Source: Incurvaria masculella
Taxonomy: Eukaryota; Arthropoda; Insecta; Lepidoptera; Incurvariidae
Assembly (NCBI GenBank): GCA_946894095.1
Contig: OX335657.1
Span: 806,001-870,000, forward strand
Direction: 5' to 3'
DNA: 64,000 nt
The translations under genes and the position numbers were made by a program. The notes under the pieces were generated by a model. The model ran no database searches, was not told where the DNA came from, and worked only from the letters and a program-made list of their open reading frames with translations. Numbering within the stretch: position 1 is the first letter of the stretch; the number at the start of each line of letters is the position of its first letter. Shown piece after piece: positions 23,198 through 33,299 of the stretch.

Positions 23198-23576
23198 GCC
23201 TCAGTGGCCCAGTGGCGCGACACTTCGGCGATCGCTCTCCGAAGTTAGGCAACGCTGGGTCCGGTCTGGTCTTGGATGGGTGACCATTCGACCGCTGAAC
23301 GTGGTTCTGATTCCAAGTTAAGCTGTAGGTCCCCTTCCTTACTTACTAGGTGGTAGGGTTTATCCCGCCCGGGTTGGTACCATCGCATTGGATGAGCGAT
23401 GGTCGAAGCGGCAATGAAAATTGTCGTGTTTTCCATCCAGTTCAATGTAGCCGTGCAATATAAGGAAGGTCCTGGCATGGCACCTAGTTCCCATGTGGTG
23501 TGTTGGGCTAATACCATGACAGAACTTGTGGTATTAGCCATCCATGTCCAGTCACATAAAAAAAAAAGAAAAAATG
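23198..23576 (+). repeat. SINE with 5S rRNA-like head, complete copy
   Basis: Head: a short tRNA A-box-like stretch (TGGCCCAGTGG, 23206-23216) followed by 23224-23285, which matches the inner half of 5S rRNA (CCGAAGTTAGGCAACG and CTTGGATGGGTGACC, holding the 5S internal promoter elements). Body: the same as the tRNA-headed SINEs at 25352 and 42092, from CTGTAGGTCCCC to the tail. Ends in A-rich sequence. The minus-strand ORF across it is incidental. Confidence 0.8.
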
Positions 23577-23707
23577 TCATCTGAAGTTTTTATGTACAAC
23601 AAACTGTAAACTGTTCAATATTTATTGTCTTACAACCTTACACGTAATATATTTCAATGTTATGAAAACGTATATTATACAAATTCATCTTTTCATTCTG
23701 TGCGATG

Positions 23708-23870
23708 TATTGGTACTCGGACTGGCTTCAAACTCTACGACCTAGTAGGTGAAGGAGCCCTACAGTTTTACATGGATTCGTGACGAATGCACTGGTACAT
23801 GAACGGTGTGGGAAATTGTACACATGACCTCTGGCATCCAAGGCTGCCCGTGAGCTACGAACCTTTCCTT
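23708..23870 (-). repeat. SINE fragment
   Basis: Minus-orientation SINE body and part of a tRNA-like head, degraded by small deletions (CTACAGTTTTACATGGATTC is kept). Confidence 0.55.
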
Positions 23871-24317
23871 CTAAGCTGCGAGCCCAAATATCTTATTTTT
23901 CGTAGACTTTTTTAATAATCGAACGACTACAGTGGGTTGTACAAATCAAATTATTATACAATTCAAGAGGCTTTTAATATGATTAAATTGTTTTCGTGAA
24001 AGGCCGGTCGTGTTAGTTCTGTAGCTTTTATTATTGGCAAAATACATTGTGTACATTTGAATTAGAGTTCTCTCCTCCATTAACTGAATTAAATTATACT
24101 AGCTTTTGCCCGCAAGAAACCATTGAATGCTTTCGAAAATGTTAATTGTTTCTCCATAAATGGTTTTAAATACCATTTAGCTATGTTAGATTTTAAAAAT
24201 ATCCTGTTTGCGTAAATAAACCTCCTGAGAATTCTCAAAACTGCACCCATACCGATTTTAGGCATATTTACGACATTTTAATGCAGCAGACATTTGAATT
24301 TAATTTAATCCGAAAGC

Positions 24318-24408
24318 CCATGGGCGTCGTCGAACACCTTTAGGGGTCCTTCAAACATGGTGTAAAGAAGCACCTGGCGGCCGGCGTGGTTTTCGCAGCC
24401 CCCGTGAA
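24318..24408 (+). repeat. LINE 3'-end fragment
   Basis: Matches 29575-29645 inside the LINE at 29308-29733 (TCCTTCAAACATGGTGT, TGGTTTTCGCAGCCCC). Confidence 0.65.
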
Positions 24409-24435
24409 AGTTCGAGTAGCAGGTTAACTACCTGC

Positions 24436-24822
24436 TTTTTTTTTTTTTTTTATGTGACTGGACATGATGGCTAATACCACACCTTCTGTCATGGTATTAG
24501 CCCAACACACCACATGGGAACTAGGTGCCATGCCAGGACCTTCCTTATATTGCTCGGCTACATTGAACTGGATGGAAAACACGGACAATTTTCATTGCCG
24601 CTTCGACCATCGTTCATTCAATGCGATGGTACCAATCCGGGCGGGATTAACCCTACCACCTAGTAAGTAAGGAAGGGGACCTACAGTTTAACGTGGAATC
24701 CGAACCACGGCCAGCCTCTCTCAACGGTCTAATGGTCACCCATCCAAGACCAGACCGGACCCAGCGTTGCTTAACTTCGGAGAGCGATCGCCGAAGTGTC
24801 GCGCCACTGAGCCACTGAGGCT
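24436..24822 (-). repeat. SINE with 5S rRNA-like head, second copy
   Basis: Minus-strand counterpart of 23198-23576, complete from poly(A) (T run at 24436) to the 5S-like head (24735-24800) and the tRNA A-box-like 5' end. Lies 0.9 kb from the first copy in inverse orientation, so the two could form a large hairpin. Confidence 0.8.
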
Positions 24823-24856
24823 GCTTGGGATGGGGCGTTTAGTTTGAGTGATCGCC

Positions 24857-25036
24857 TACCTAGTAGAGGGAGGGTTTTGCATGGATTCCGAACCATGGAG
24901 CAGCTCGCATTCGTGACGAAATACACTTATCCAACTCAGAACAAAATAGATAGTGGCGCATGAACGAGGCGAGGATTTGAGCCCAGGTCTCTGGTATGGT
25001 AGGCAAGACCCTCCGCCGCTAGGCTACGAGCCTCTC
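24857..25036 (-). repeat. SINE tRNA-like head with short body
   Basis: Minus strand: TAGCCTAGCGG A box and a B-box-like GGGCTCAAATCC precede the same downstream motif (GCGAGCTGCTCCATGG) found after other tRNA-type heads. The rest of the body is missing. Confidence 0.6.
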
Positions 25037-25351
25037 AACTCCATCGAAAAAACCTGATGGTGGAAATCTGGTTCTTGAGCAAGCGCGTATCCATCGTCAA
25101 GGGCACGGTAGGCCCATAATCCTACACACACAACCCTGATTGAGGCCGATATGATAATGTTATCTCCAAATCTATACTAATAATAAATCTGTGTTCATGG
25201 AGTAAGTTGCTTTGTTTTCTGAGATACTTCGTTCGTAAACTTTAGTATGATACTAAAACTAAATTGACAATTTTTAGAAATCAGTTCTGTATGTATGTAT
25301 GTATGTTCCTCCATAACTCTTAAACCGATTATTCGAATTAGATGAAACATT

Positions 25352-25763
25352 TTGAGCGGCTAGTAGCCTAGTGGCGCGGGGACTGGCCTAGCGTAGCAGA
25401 GACCTGGGTTCAATACCGACATGCACCACTGTCTTTCTCTTTCCGAGCTCGATAAGTGCATTTCGTCACGAATGCGAGCTGCTCCATGGTTCGGAATCCA
25501 TGTAAAACTGAAGGTCCCCTTCCCCTACTAGGTGGTAGGGTTTAAGCCCGCTCGGGTTGGTACCATCGCATTGAATGAAAAATGGTCGAAGCGGCAATGA
25601 AAAAAATTGTCCGTGTTTTCCATCCAGTTCAATGTAGCCGTGCTCATAAAGGGAAGGTCCTGGCATGGCACGAAATTCCTTCGGGAATGTGGTGTATTGG
25701 GCTAATATCATAACGGTAGTTGTGTGGTATTAGCTATCCATGTCAGGTCGCATACAAAAAAAA
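25352..25763 (+). repeat. SINE with tRNA-like head, complete copy
   Basis: Starts GCGGCTAGTAGCCTAGTGG (A box), B box GGTTCAATACC at 25410-25420, then the common body and an A-rich tail after AGGTCGCAT. The minus-strand ORF 25466-25711 is an antisense reading of the body that recurs in every copy. Confidence 0.85.
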
Positions 25764-25799
25764 AACTTGTCATCACGGTAAACCGCCAGAGGTGCGACC

Positions 25800-26078
25800 A
25801 ATGGAATAAAATACTTATTACTTGAGAACCAATTACTCGATTTAGATGCGGATTGTATCTACGTCTAGCCTGATTCTACTCAAAACTTATAGGCAACATT
25901 ATATAACGCTTCGGGTGAATAGTAAGTGTTAAATTCTTATAACTTGCGAACCAATTACCCGATTTATATGCGTATTTTATCAACGTATAGCATCTCTTGG
26001 AGCAGTCAGGTTCGGGATGGGTTACCGTTTTCGATGTTGAGGCTGGGTGTGAGTTGGAGTCCACGCAAAACTTACCTA
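25800..26078 (+). repeat. Two short direct repeats and a SINE head fragment
   Basis: 25818-25867 and 25942-25990 are about 80% alike (GAACCAATTACYCGATTTA core), about 124 bp apart. 25995-26078 then matches the end of a 5S-type SINE head and the start of its body (GGGATGGGTTACCGTTTTCGA). Confidence 0.5.
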
Positions 26079-26499
26079 CGTTACACGTTACTTACTTACT
26101 AGGTAAGCAATGTAGCAAGTTCAGAAAGGTTCTGGCGGCAAATGTTTTTTTTTTAATAGCCACGAAATGTCAACGAAGCTCTAAATGGGAATTATTGGAT
26201 GTTTATCATTATATCATGCTATTTCGGCTCAAATGTAGATTATGTAGATAATGTATGTAGTAAATTTGGTAGATGGATCATTGTCCTGGACTAGTTGGAC
26301 CCTATTTTGGACAAGCCATGTGGGCTACTTTTTGTCCGTGAAATAATTTAGCCGAAACTAACCCGAGCGGAGCCGGGTACCGCAGCTAGCCTTTAATAAA
26401 ATAGTAACATTGTTTCTGGTGGCCGTAACCACAACCTTTTTTGGGGGTGGGTTCTGCGGCTGTTTTTGAGCATAATACGCTATATGGCTGAGAGAATAA

Positions 26500-26852
26500 T
26501 TCAGATTTTTAGTATATCTTTTAGATTGGAAAATATTGTCAAAAAACGTTTGTAATCTTTTTTCCAATGTCTTTTTTTTCCTTTTTTTTATATTTTTTTA
26601 CTGAAAAACACAGATATTTACAAAAAAAGGAAAACATTCGGACTTAGAATGCAGCTTTTTTAATTATTAAAATAAATATATTTGATAACTTTTAAGGGTA
26701 GGTTAGGTTAGGTTAGGTTAACGTCAGGGCCTGGAAAACGATTTTGCTAGTTTAATGGAAGTAGCCGTGCAAAATTGTGCCTTGGCCTATGGACAAAAAA
26801 ATCATTTCTAAAAATATTAAAATCCTGGATTTCCTGTGACTCCACGACAGTC
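26500..26852 (-). repeat. TTAA-bounded repeat family B, copy 2
   Basis: Reverse-orientation match to 22272-22700, ending at TTAA (26853-26856). A short (TTAGG)n tract interrupts it at 26697-26720. Confidence 0.6.
26697..26720 (+). repeat. Interstitial (TTAGG)n telomeric repeat, short
   Basis: Four units of the arthropod telomere repeat inside a TTAA-type repeat copy. Other copies of that repeat lack it, so it is an insertion or a local expansion. Confidence 0.85.
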
Positions 26853-26859
26853 TTAAGGC

Positions 26860-28245
26860 AATCAGTATGTAGTGTAAATTGTGCCTATAGTGAACAGCTC
26901 TCTGTCGACATGCAGTCGAGCGCGAGGCTTTACAGGCGTCTAGCGGTGGCGGGTATCGGTAGACGCACGGCTGCACACGCGACGCAGGCGGAGGGGTGGC
27001 ACAAAATTAATAGGACCAGGAGCGTTACCATGGTAAATTGACTTGTTTGTGAAAATTGTGTAAATTGAATTTTGAGGTTGTTCGGTTACAGTTCATTTTT
27101 AAAGATTAAACTGCTTTCTACTCATGGCATGATTTGTGCGGAGCACGACGTTTCGAGCCAAACATTTGGCTCATCTTCTATCATAACGTCTATGTGGTAT
27201 TAGCCATCCATGCCCAGTCCCATAAAAAAGGGAAAAATATACAGGTGTCCTGGCAGTGCGGGCATTTATTCAAACCATGTATTCTATACTTGAAAATCAA
27301 CAACTTTTGTTCTATAAGTTTAAAGAAAACGAATTTAAGAGTAGTGGCCGAGGGATACCCGGTAGGAACGAAGTTCCTTTCGCTATAAGCTATGTATGTT
27401 CATATCATACCCGCCCAGCTTCGCACGAGGTTTTTCACGCAATGCTTCGATGAAATGTGATGTATTGTGATGTGCTTTGAGTATTCTTTGACGCGACTAA
27501 GATAAATTTGTTCGGTGCTCGCCGTGCGGTTTGAAAGATGATTTCCTCGCGTATAACAAAAAAGCATTCAACCGAACGGATCTTCTAAGCTTCCAAACTG
27601 CACGGGATCACCCGCTGGGCTGATCCGAAGATTGCCTAAAAAAATAAAGTTCCACCTAAAAATTACAAGAGATTGACGGGAGCACTGAAGCTCTGTCTTT
27701 TTGATAGGAAAAGTGTCGGACACATTTTCCCGTCGAGTTCCGCATCCACCGAACGCGCGAAAACAAGCAACCAAGAAAGGTTGCATATTACAATTTAAAC
27801 TCCAGAAAATATTTTTTCCCCCATACACACATTGATGTCACAAATTTTAATTATTACATTTTAATCAGAACTTTTAATCTTCTCAAGCTGACTGTTAATC
27901 GAAAAGCCGAACTGTTCGAAACCGGAATTATTTTTAGCCATCGAAAGATTCACATCATCACAGTTAGCGAGGCGGTGGGACTTGAATCTTGATCGAAATA
28001 TTTCCACCTCACTGAACATCTCAATTATTCGAGGTCCCTGAATAAAGACAAATGAACTCTAGCTGGGTTCTCAATTAACACGGACTTTGATTAACCGCAT
28101 ATATTGAACCAACCGTCTTTATTATAGCCACGATGGGACCTTGCAAATATTCTAAAACAAAGATTGGTTTCACTCCACAGCAATTCGTAATTTCAAAACA
28201 AATTAGCTTAGAAAAATAGGAGGACGCAAGTCCTGTAAGTTTTTT
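26860..28245. other. No gene recognised; one SINE tail
   Basis: A GC-richer frame near 26900-27041 (MQSSARLYRRLAVAG...) resembles a basic amphipathic N-terminus but has no support beyond that. 27180-27240 is a SINE tail on plus. The frames at 27134-27828 and 28075-28275 have no recognised domain. Confidence 0.35.
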
Positions 28246-28660
28246 TTTATAATTTTTTTTTATGCGACCTGACATGGATGGCTAATACCACACAACTACC
28301 GTTATGATATTAGCCCAATACACCACATTCCCAAAGGAATTAGGTGCCATGCCAGGACCTTCCCTTTATGAGCACGGCTACATTGAACTGGATGGAAAAC
28401 ACGGACAATTTTTTATTGCCGTTTCGACCATCTTTTCATCTAATGCGATGGTACCAACCCGGGCGGGCTTAAATCCTACCACCTAGTAGGGGAAGGGGAC
28501 CTACAGTTTTACATGGATTCGCATTCGTGACGAAAATGCACTTGTCGAACTCTGAAAGAGAAAGACAGTGGTGCAAGTTGGTATTGAACCCGGGCCTCTG
28601 GTACGCTAGGCCAGTCCCCGCGCCACTAGGCTACGAGCCGCTCAGCGGCTCGTAGCCTAA
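28246..28660 (-). repeat. SINE with tRNA-like head, complete copy
   Basis: Complete minus-orientation copy from T-run tail to head. At the head (about 28640-28665) a second, short SINE 5' end starts on the opposite strand, giving the palindrome GAGCCGCTCAGCGGCTC: two SINE starts head to head. Confidence 0.8.
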
Positions 28661-28689
28661 TGGCGCCTAATGGAAATGAATACGAATAC

Positions 28690-29140
28690 GTAATACCACA
28701 CCCACCGTAATATTATCCCAGCACTTAGTAGTTAGGTGTCATGCCAGGACCTTCCCTTTGTCAGCAAGCCTATTCCTGGAATTCCGTAATCAGGAATCAG
28801 GAGTCCTCAGTCTATAACCGCGGAAGAAAACATTCCTTAAATTTAAATTCTATGCTCCGAAATAATTTCATCAAGAAAATCGCATTGAAAACCGCTACAA
28901 AAGAGGTCTCCTAGGCTCGGGATTCCTGATTCCAGATTTCGGAATTCCAAGAATAGACCTGCAGCACCGCTACATTGAACTGAATGAAAAAGACGTACAA
29001 TTGTTCATTACAGCTTCGACTATCTTTTCATCCAATGCGATGGTACTAATTCGGGTGGACTTAACTCTACTACCTGGTAGAGAAAGGGGACCTAAATATT
29101 TACATGGATTGCGAACCATGGAATAGCTCGCAGTCCGCAT
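28690..29140 (-). repeat. SINE body split by a MITE
   Basis: 28690-28775 and 28967-29140 are contiguous parts of one SINE body. The 190-bp segment between them is a MITE, so the SINE is the older insertion. Confidence 0.7.
28776..28966. mobile_element. MITE nested in SINE
   Basis: Family of 13619-13800. Ends CCTATTCCTGGAATTCCG and its inverse. Comparing with an empty SINE copy, the bases GCA (up to CAGCA) appear on both sides, so the target duplication is 3-5 bp. Contains the same central hairpin, here with two changed stem bases. Confidence 0.75.
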
Positions 29141-29159
29141 TCGCATGGGGATCGATCCC

Positions 29160-29800
29160 ATGACGTACGACCGATTTAGTATTTAGTGACCTCTGGTATG
29201 GAAATCAAGTCTCCGAGCCCGTGACGTACGACCGATTTAGCATTTAATGACCTCTGGTATGGAAATCAAGCCTCCGAGCCCCTGACGTACGACCGATTTA
29301 GTATCTAGAGTCTAGAGACCCTCCAACTCCGAAGGGATGTTGGGTCTCTCTCTGTGTTCTACCGTCTTTACCATGGAGAATGTTCATCGGAGCTGCATAA
29401 CGCTGTCCCTCCGTCCCCTTTCTACCATCGCACAACACGGAACAGGCAGGAAATGCACCCGTACACTGTCGACATTCCAAAAATTAGAACCAACCGATCC
29501 TCTAGGTCCTTTATCTATAGGGTCGGTAAACTATGGAACGCACTCCCTGCCGAATTATTTCCCCTTAAGTACCACCTGGGTTCCTTCAAACATGGTGTGA
29601 AGAAGCACCTGGCCGGCCGGCATGGTTTTCGCAGCCCCGAAAGTTCGAAAGCTCATGGGCGTCGTCGGGCACCTTAAGAGGTCCTGGCGTACGCCATATG
29701 CCGCGCTTTACATAAAAAAAAAAAAAAAAATTTAATGACCTCTGGTATGGAAATCAAGTCTCCGAGCCCCTGACGTGCGACCGAGTATTTAGTATTTAAT
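29160..29800. repeat. About 62-bp direct repeats, split by a LINE
   Basis: Units containing GACGTACGACCGATTTAG and GACCTCTGGTATGGAAATCA occur at 29160, 29220 and 29282, and a further unit at 29737-29800 after the LINE insertion. The repeated motif resembles part of a tRNA-type SINE head, suggesting a SINE-derived tandem. Confidence 0.65.
29308..29733 (+). mobile_element. 5'-truncated non-LTR retrotransposon
   Basis: Only the last part of ORF2 and a poly(A) of 17 A remain. The frame from about 29313 to 29677 reads SLSVFYRLYHGECSSEL, FYHRTTRN, RVGKLWNALPAELFP, the conserved C-terminus of a large group of insect LINE polymerases. The frame is open, so insertion was recent relative to its surroundings. 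Fragments of the same family lie at 15348-15458 and 24318-24408. Confidence 0.75.
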
Positions 29801-29823
29801 TGATTGTACACACAATACCTTAA

Positions 29824-30620
29824 GACCTTCGTGAAGGGCTCTGAGATTTTACAATTTCAAGAAATGATTTCTCTGTCCATTGGCCAAGGCACAATTTTTG
29901 CATGCCGACTGCGAAAATCGTTTTCATGGCCCTTACCGTTCCCTACTCCAAAAAAATTGTCAGATATTAACAAATATGTTTTAATCACTCGAGCAAGGTT
30001 GATTTTATCCGTCCGTATGTTTTTTCTGTCCATCTTTATTTTTTAATATGAAATTTTAAAAAAGACAACGTTTTCCACTGTTTTCCAATCTAAAAGATAA
30101 ATAAAAAAAACATGCAGACGTAGGTCCCGGCAGTATATTTTAGAATTCAAATTTTTAAGAACCTATTTTATTTATTTATTTGGAAAAACAAACAGGTACA
30201 GACATAATTAACATACAAAAGACAATATAATACTAATTAACTAGATATGTACCCAGCACCGCATTTCACATATAATAAAAAAATATAGTGCTTATTACTT
30301 CAGAAAGAAAAACAAACATATCATCGGGCTAATCATAAAATAAAATGTAAGTTTATAATATAATAAAATATAACTGAAGGTTGCAACTTTCTGAAATTGA
30401 GCACACATAAAGTATGAGTGTAACATGATAACATGCATGCCAGAATCATTCATTTAAATGGCAAAAAAAATTTAAAGAAAATCAACTATTACAATTAATT
30501 ACGATGATGAGTCCTATAAAACGTTTCTAAACTAAACTAGTTCCGTTGGAGCCTAGTAAAACATTATACAGCATGTAAACAGTTATCAGGGAAATTGACA
30601 GGGTATCGAGCATCTTAAAG
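29824..30620 (+). repeat. TTAA-bounded repeat family B, copy 3, interrupted
   Basis: Starts after TTAA (29820-29823). 29824-30160 and about 30545-30620 match 22272-22700. The intervening 30161-30545 begins with TTTATTTATTTATTTGG and looks like the 3' untranslated end of a LINE on the minus strand, without coding sequence. Confidence 0.55.
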
Positions 30621-30950
30621 CCATTTAGATTGGTCACCTGGCCCATATGTGTAGTTTAAAGAAGCCGTTAACTGGTATTGTCTTAAACTTTATTGTTCAA
30701 ATGGCTCCTAGCGACATGCCCGTGGGCAGGAGGATTTACTACGTCATTAAGTGGTCGCAATAGACGCCCGCGCGGCTCCTACAAGCCACAACCCGCTCTA
30801 ATGGCCCCTTAACTGCGCCGCGGTATTGCTGACATTTTTACACGGCCCCGGGGCTGAAACGCCCACACGATTCATGCTTCAGGGGACATGTTTATTGAGG
30901 TTGGCAGTATAGAGCTGGCTGTATCGAGTGTGTGTGTGCACCTAATTAAG

Positions 30951-31247
30951 AAAAAACCGGCCGAGTTCGAGTCGGATTCGCACAATAAGGGTTCCGTACC
31001 CTCGTACACGATTTAACACAAAAAAAAAACTCGTTTTTTATGGTGCCTTCATTTTGTGTTATTTTGTAATTTTACCTATTTGTTGTCATAGTGGCAAAAT
31101 AAATACACATCCTGTGAAAATGTCAGCTGCCGACCTATTACGGTTTATGAGATACAGCCCTGTGACAGACGGACGGACGGACGGACGGACAGCGGAAGTT
31201 AAGTAAAAGGGTTCCGTTGGCACCCTTTGGGTACGGAACCCTAAAAA
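30951..31247 (+). repeat. Dispersed element with GACG tract, copy 4 (complete)
   Basis: The most complete copy: CCGGCCGAGTTCGAGTCGG, GGGTTCCGTACC, AT-rich middle, (GACG)n, then GGGTACGGAACCC. The GGGTTCCGTACC and GGTACGGAACCC blocks are exact inverse complements about 240 bp apart. Confidence 0.8.
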
Positions 31248-31734
31248 CGGGGTCTGTGATGTGTATGTATGTTTAATCGACCGTGAAGCAAGGACATATT
31301 AATTGAAGATAGAGCCTTATAAAAAGAACTACTTTACGAATATACCGCAAGGCTGGACCCGAACCAACAAAATATACCATTCACGGGTATTGCGTCTACC
31401 AATTTCGGCACCTTCTGTATACCCATAATTTGGGATTCTCCTACAGTTCCTCCTCCCGTAATGTATGCCTCATACTAACACAGTGTTTAAGATTATACCT
31501 ACATGCATTTATTAAACGCTTCATCTGCGTTGCGGACATTGACTGCAAAGATTGAACATTCAAACATACATACATATCACATTCCTTGGAATAAACGACG
31601 TACATGCTTAGTACGAAAAAGTATGTATATTTACTTAATGATGGAGTAGTTTCTAAGTGCGCATCATCGGACCGTGTGATCTTCTTCCTTGGTGTACTGT
31701 AAAACTTAATGGTAACCTGTGACGTAAATGAAAC

Positions 31735-31850
31735 TAGGCATGGATGGTTCAGACCCCGTCATGATATGACCCCAAAACACCGCATTGAACAGGATCTTTT
31801 CCTTTATGAGCACGGCAAAATTGAACTTAATGTAAAACTTCATGCAAAAC
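31735..31850 (-). repeat. Decayed SINE fragment
   Basis: Retains CATGATATGACCCCAAAACA and CTTTATGAGCACGGC in the SINE order but is heavily mutated. Confidence 0.45.
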
Positions 31851-31917
31851 TTCCGCAAAATAATGATCTAAAATTATTCGTCTAATTTTAGTTTCTGATA
31901 ATGAAAAATAGAAAAAA

Positions 31918-32095
31918 CAAATTAACAAAAAAAATAACCGGCTTCAAAGAAAAAGCACTAAAAAGTAAAAAAATAATTGCTGACGCCGACTCAAAAAATT
32001 ACAATAATCGTAACTACAAAAATGGCAATTATTTTTTTACTTTTAAGTGCTTTTTCTTTGAGGTCGGTAATTTTTTTTTATTTGTTTAATTTTAG
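31918..32095. mobile_element. Fold-back element, internally deleted copy
   Basis: Inverted arms (ACCGGCTTCAAAGAAAAAGC / GCTTTTTCTTTGAGGTCGGT) enclose a short centre holding GACGCCGACTCAAAAA. Same family as 32994-33290. The 62-codon ORF across it is a product of the palindrome. Confidence 0.75.
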
Positions 32096-32139
32096 TGAAT
32101 CTGATTTACACTAACTAATTTGTACACGTCCTTTCCAAT

Positions 32140-32945
32140 AAAAAAAGAATGATCGAAATTGGTTGGCGTTATATTGAGTTATTCGTCCATTTGTCGCGCA
32201 CACACTCAATACAAAGAACCCCGCACAAATCGTATGGGAATTGGCTCCCGGTCAAATTGGCTGAAACTGTCAATATCGTCTTTTGGCCACCAGTTTTCGA
32301 CTCAGCAAGCTCAAAAACATATATTTACATATGGGTTTCATCCACTTTAGCTGTCAAATGCTGTTTGACAGTTAGTTGACAACTGTCAACTGTCTATATC
32401 ATCTTTTGGACATCAGTTTTGAACTCAGAAAGCTCAAAAACGTATATTGACATGTGGGTTGCATCCATTTTGGTTGTAAAATGCTGTTTGACAGTTAGTT
32501 GACAGCTGTCAACTGTCATTATTGTCTTTTGGCCATCAGTTTTGAACTCAGCAACCTCAAAAACCTACATTCACATGTGGATTTTATCGATTTTGTTTAT
32601 TTCTCGCTGTTTGACAGCTAGTTGACAACTAATTGACAGCTGTCAACTGTCAATATTGTCATATTGACATTGGATTTGAATTTAGCCCCCCCAAAAACAT
32701 GAGAGGGTACTTTTTCCTCAGCGTAGCAAATACTAAACTGCCAGGAGATCGCCGTTTTGAGTAGTAAATAATGGTCAACCCGTGGAGCTTTGGAGCCCCG
32801 TAGCGGCCAAAATAAGCAAAATTGGGCTTTGTGCCCATTGAGACTTTTGTTCAGGAAGCCGAAACGAACAAAATATCCAAATTTCAGCCAATTTGACCGG
32901 GAGCCAATTCCCATACGATTTGTGCGGGGTTCTTTAAGACTTTTA
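32140..32945. mobile_element. Inverted-repeat element with 123-bp internal tandem
   Basis: A 54-bp sequence at 32212-32266 is repeated exactly or nearly so in inverse at 32881-32935 (contains CGTATGGGAATTGGCTCCCG). Inside are three units about 123 bp apart (anchors at 32361, 32484, 32607). Each carries TTTGACAGTTAGTTGACA and a self-complementary AGTTGACARCTGTCAACT-like core. No transposase. Confidence 0.75.
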
Positions 32946-32993
32946 TGATTTTCTCATGGATGGTCAGAACTAAACCAAATTAAAAAAAAAATT

Positions 32994-33290
32994 AAAAAAA
33001 AAAATATAATCGACTTCAAAGAAAAAGCACTAAAAAGTAAAAAATAATGTTCATTTTTGTAGTTACGATTTCTGTTATTTTTTGAGTCGGTGTCAGCCAA
33101 GGTTAGGTTAGGTTAGGTTAGGTTAGGTTAGGTTAGGTTAGGTTAGATTAGGTTAGGTTCTCTTGATTGGCGCAGCGCGTGCCCGGCTGACGCCGACTCA
33201 AAAAATAACAGAAATCGTAACTACAAAAATGAACATTATTTTTTAATTTTTAGTGCTTTTTCTTTGAAGTCGGTTATTTTTTTTGTTAAA
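32994..33290. mobile_element. Fold-back element with telomeric-repeat loop
   Basis: Left arm 33009-33098 and right arm 33185-33274 are inverse complements over about 90 bp (ends CGACTTCAAAGAAAAAGC). The 86-bp loop is mostly (TTAGG)n plus CTCTTGATTGGCGCAGCG. Two related palindromes (31918-32095, 56934-57122) lack the telomeric loop. Confidence 0.8.
33101..33159 (+). repeat. Interstitial (TTAGG)n telomeric repeat
   Basis: About twelve GGTTA units with a single variant unit (GATTA), located in the loop between the arms of the fold-back element. Confidence 0.9.
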
Positions 33291-33299
33291 TTTTTTTTT

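Noticed and set aside
23224..23285. 5S rRNA gene
   Set aside because: Only the inner half of a 5S sequence is present, fused to a SINE body and repeated elsewhere in the same fusion. There is no complete 5S transcript.
29160..29300. CRISPR-like direct repeats
   Set aside because: Units are contiguous with no unique spacers, and the genome is eukaryotic.
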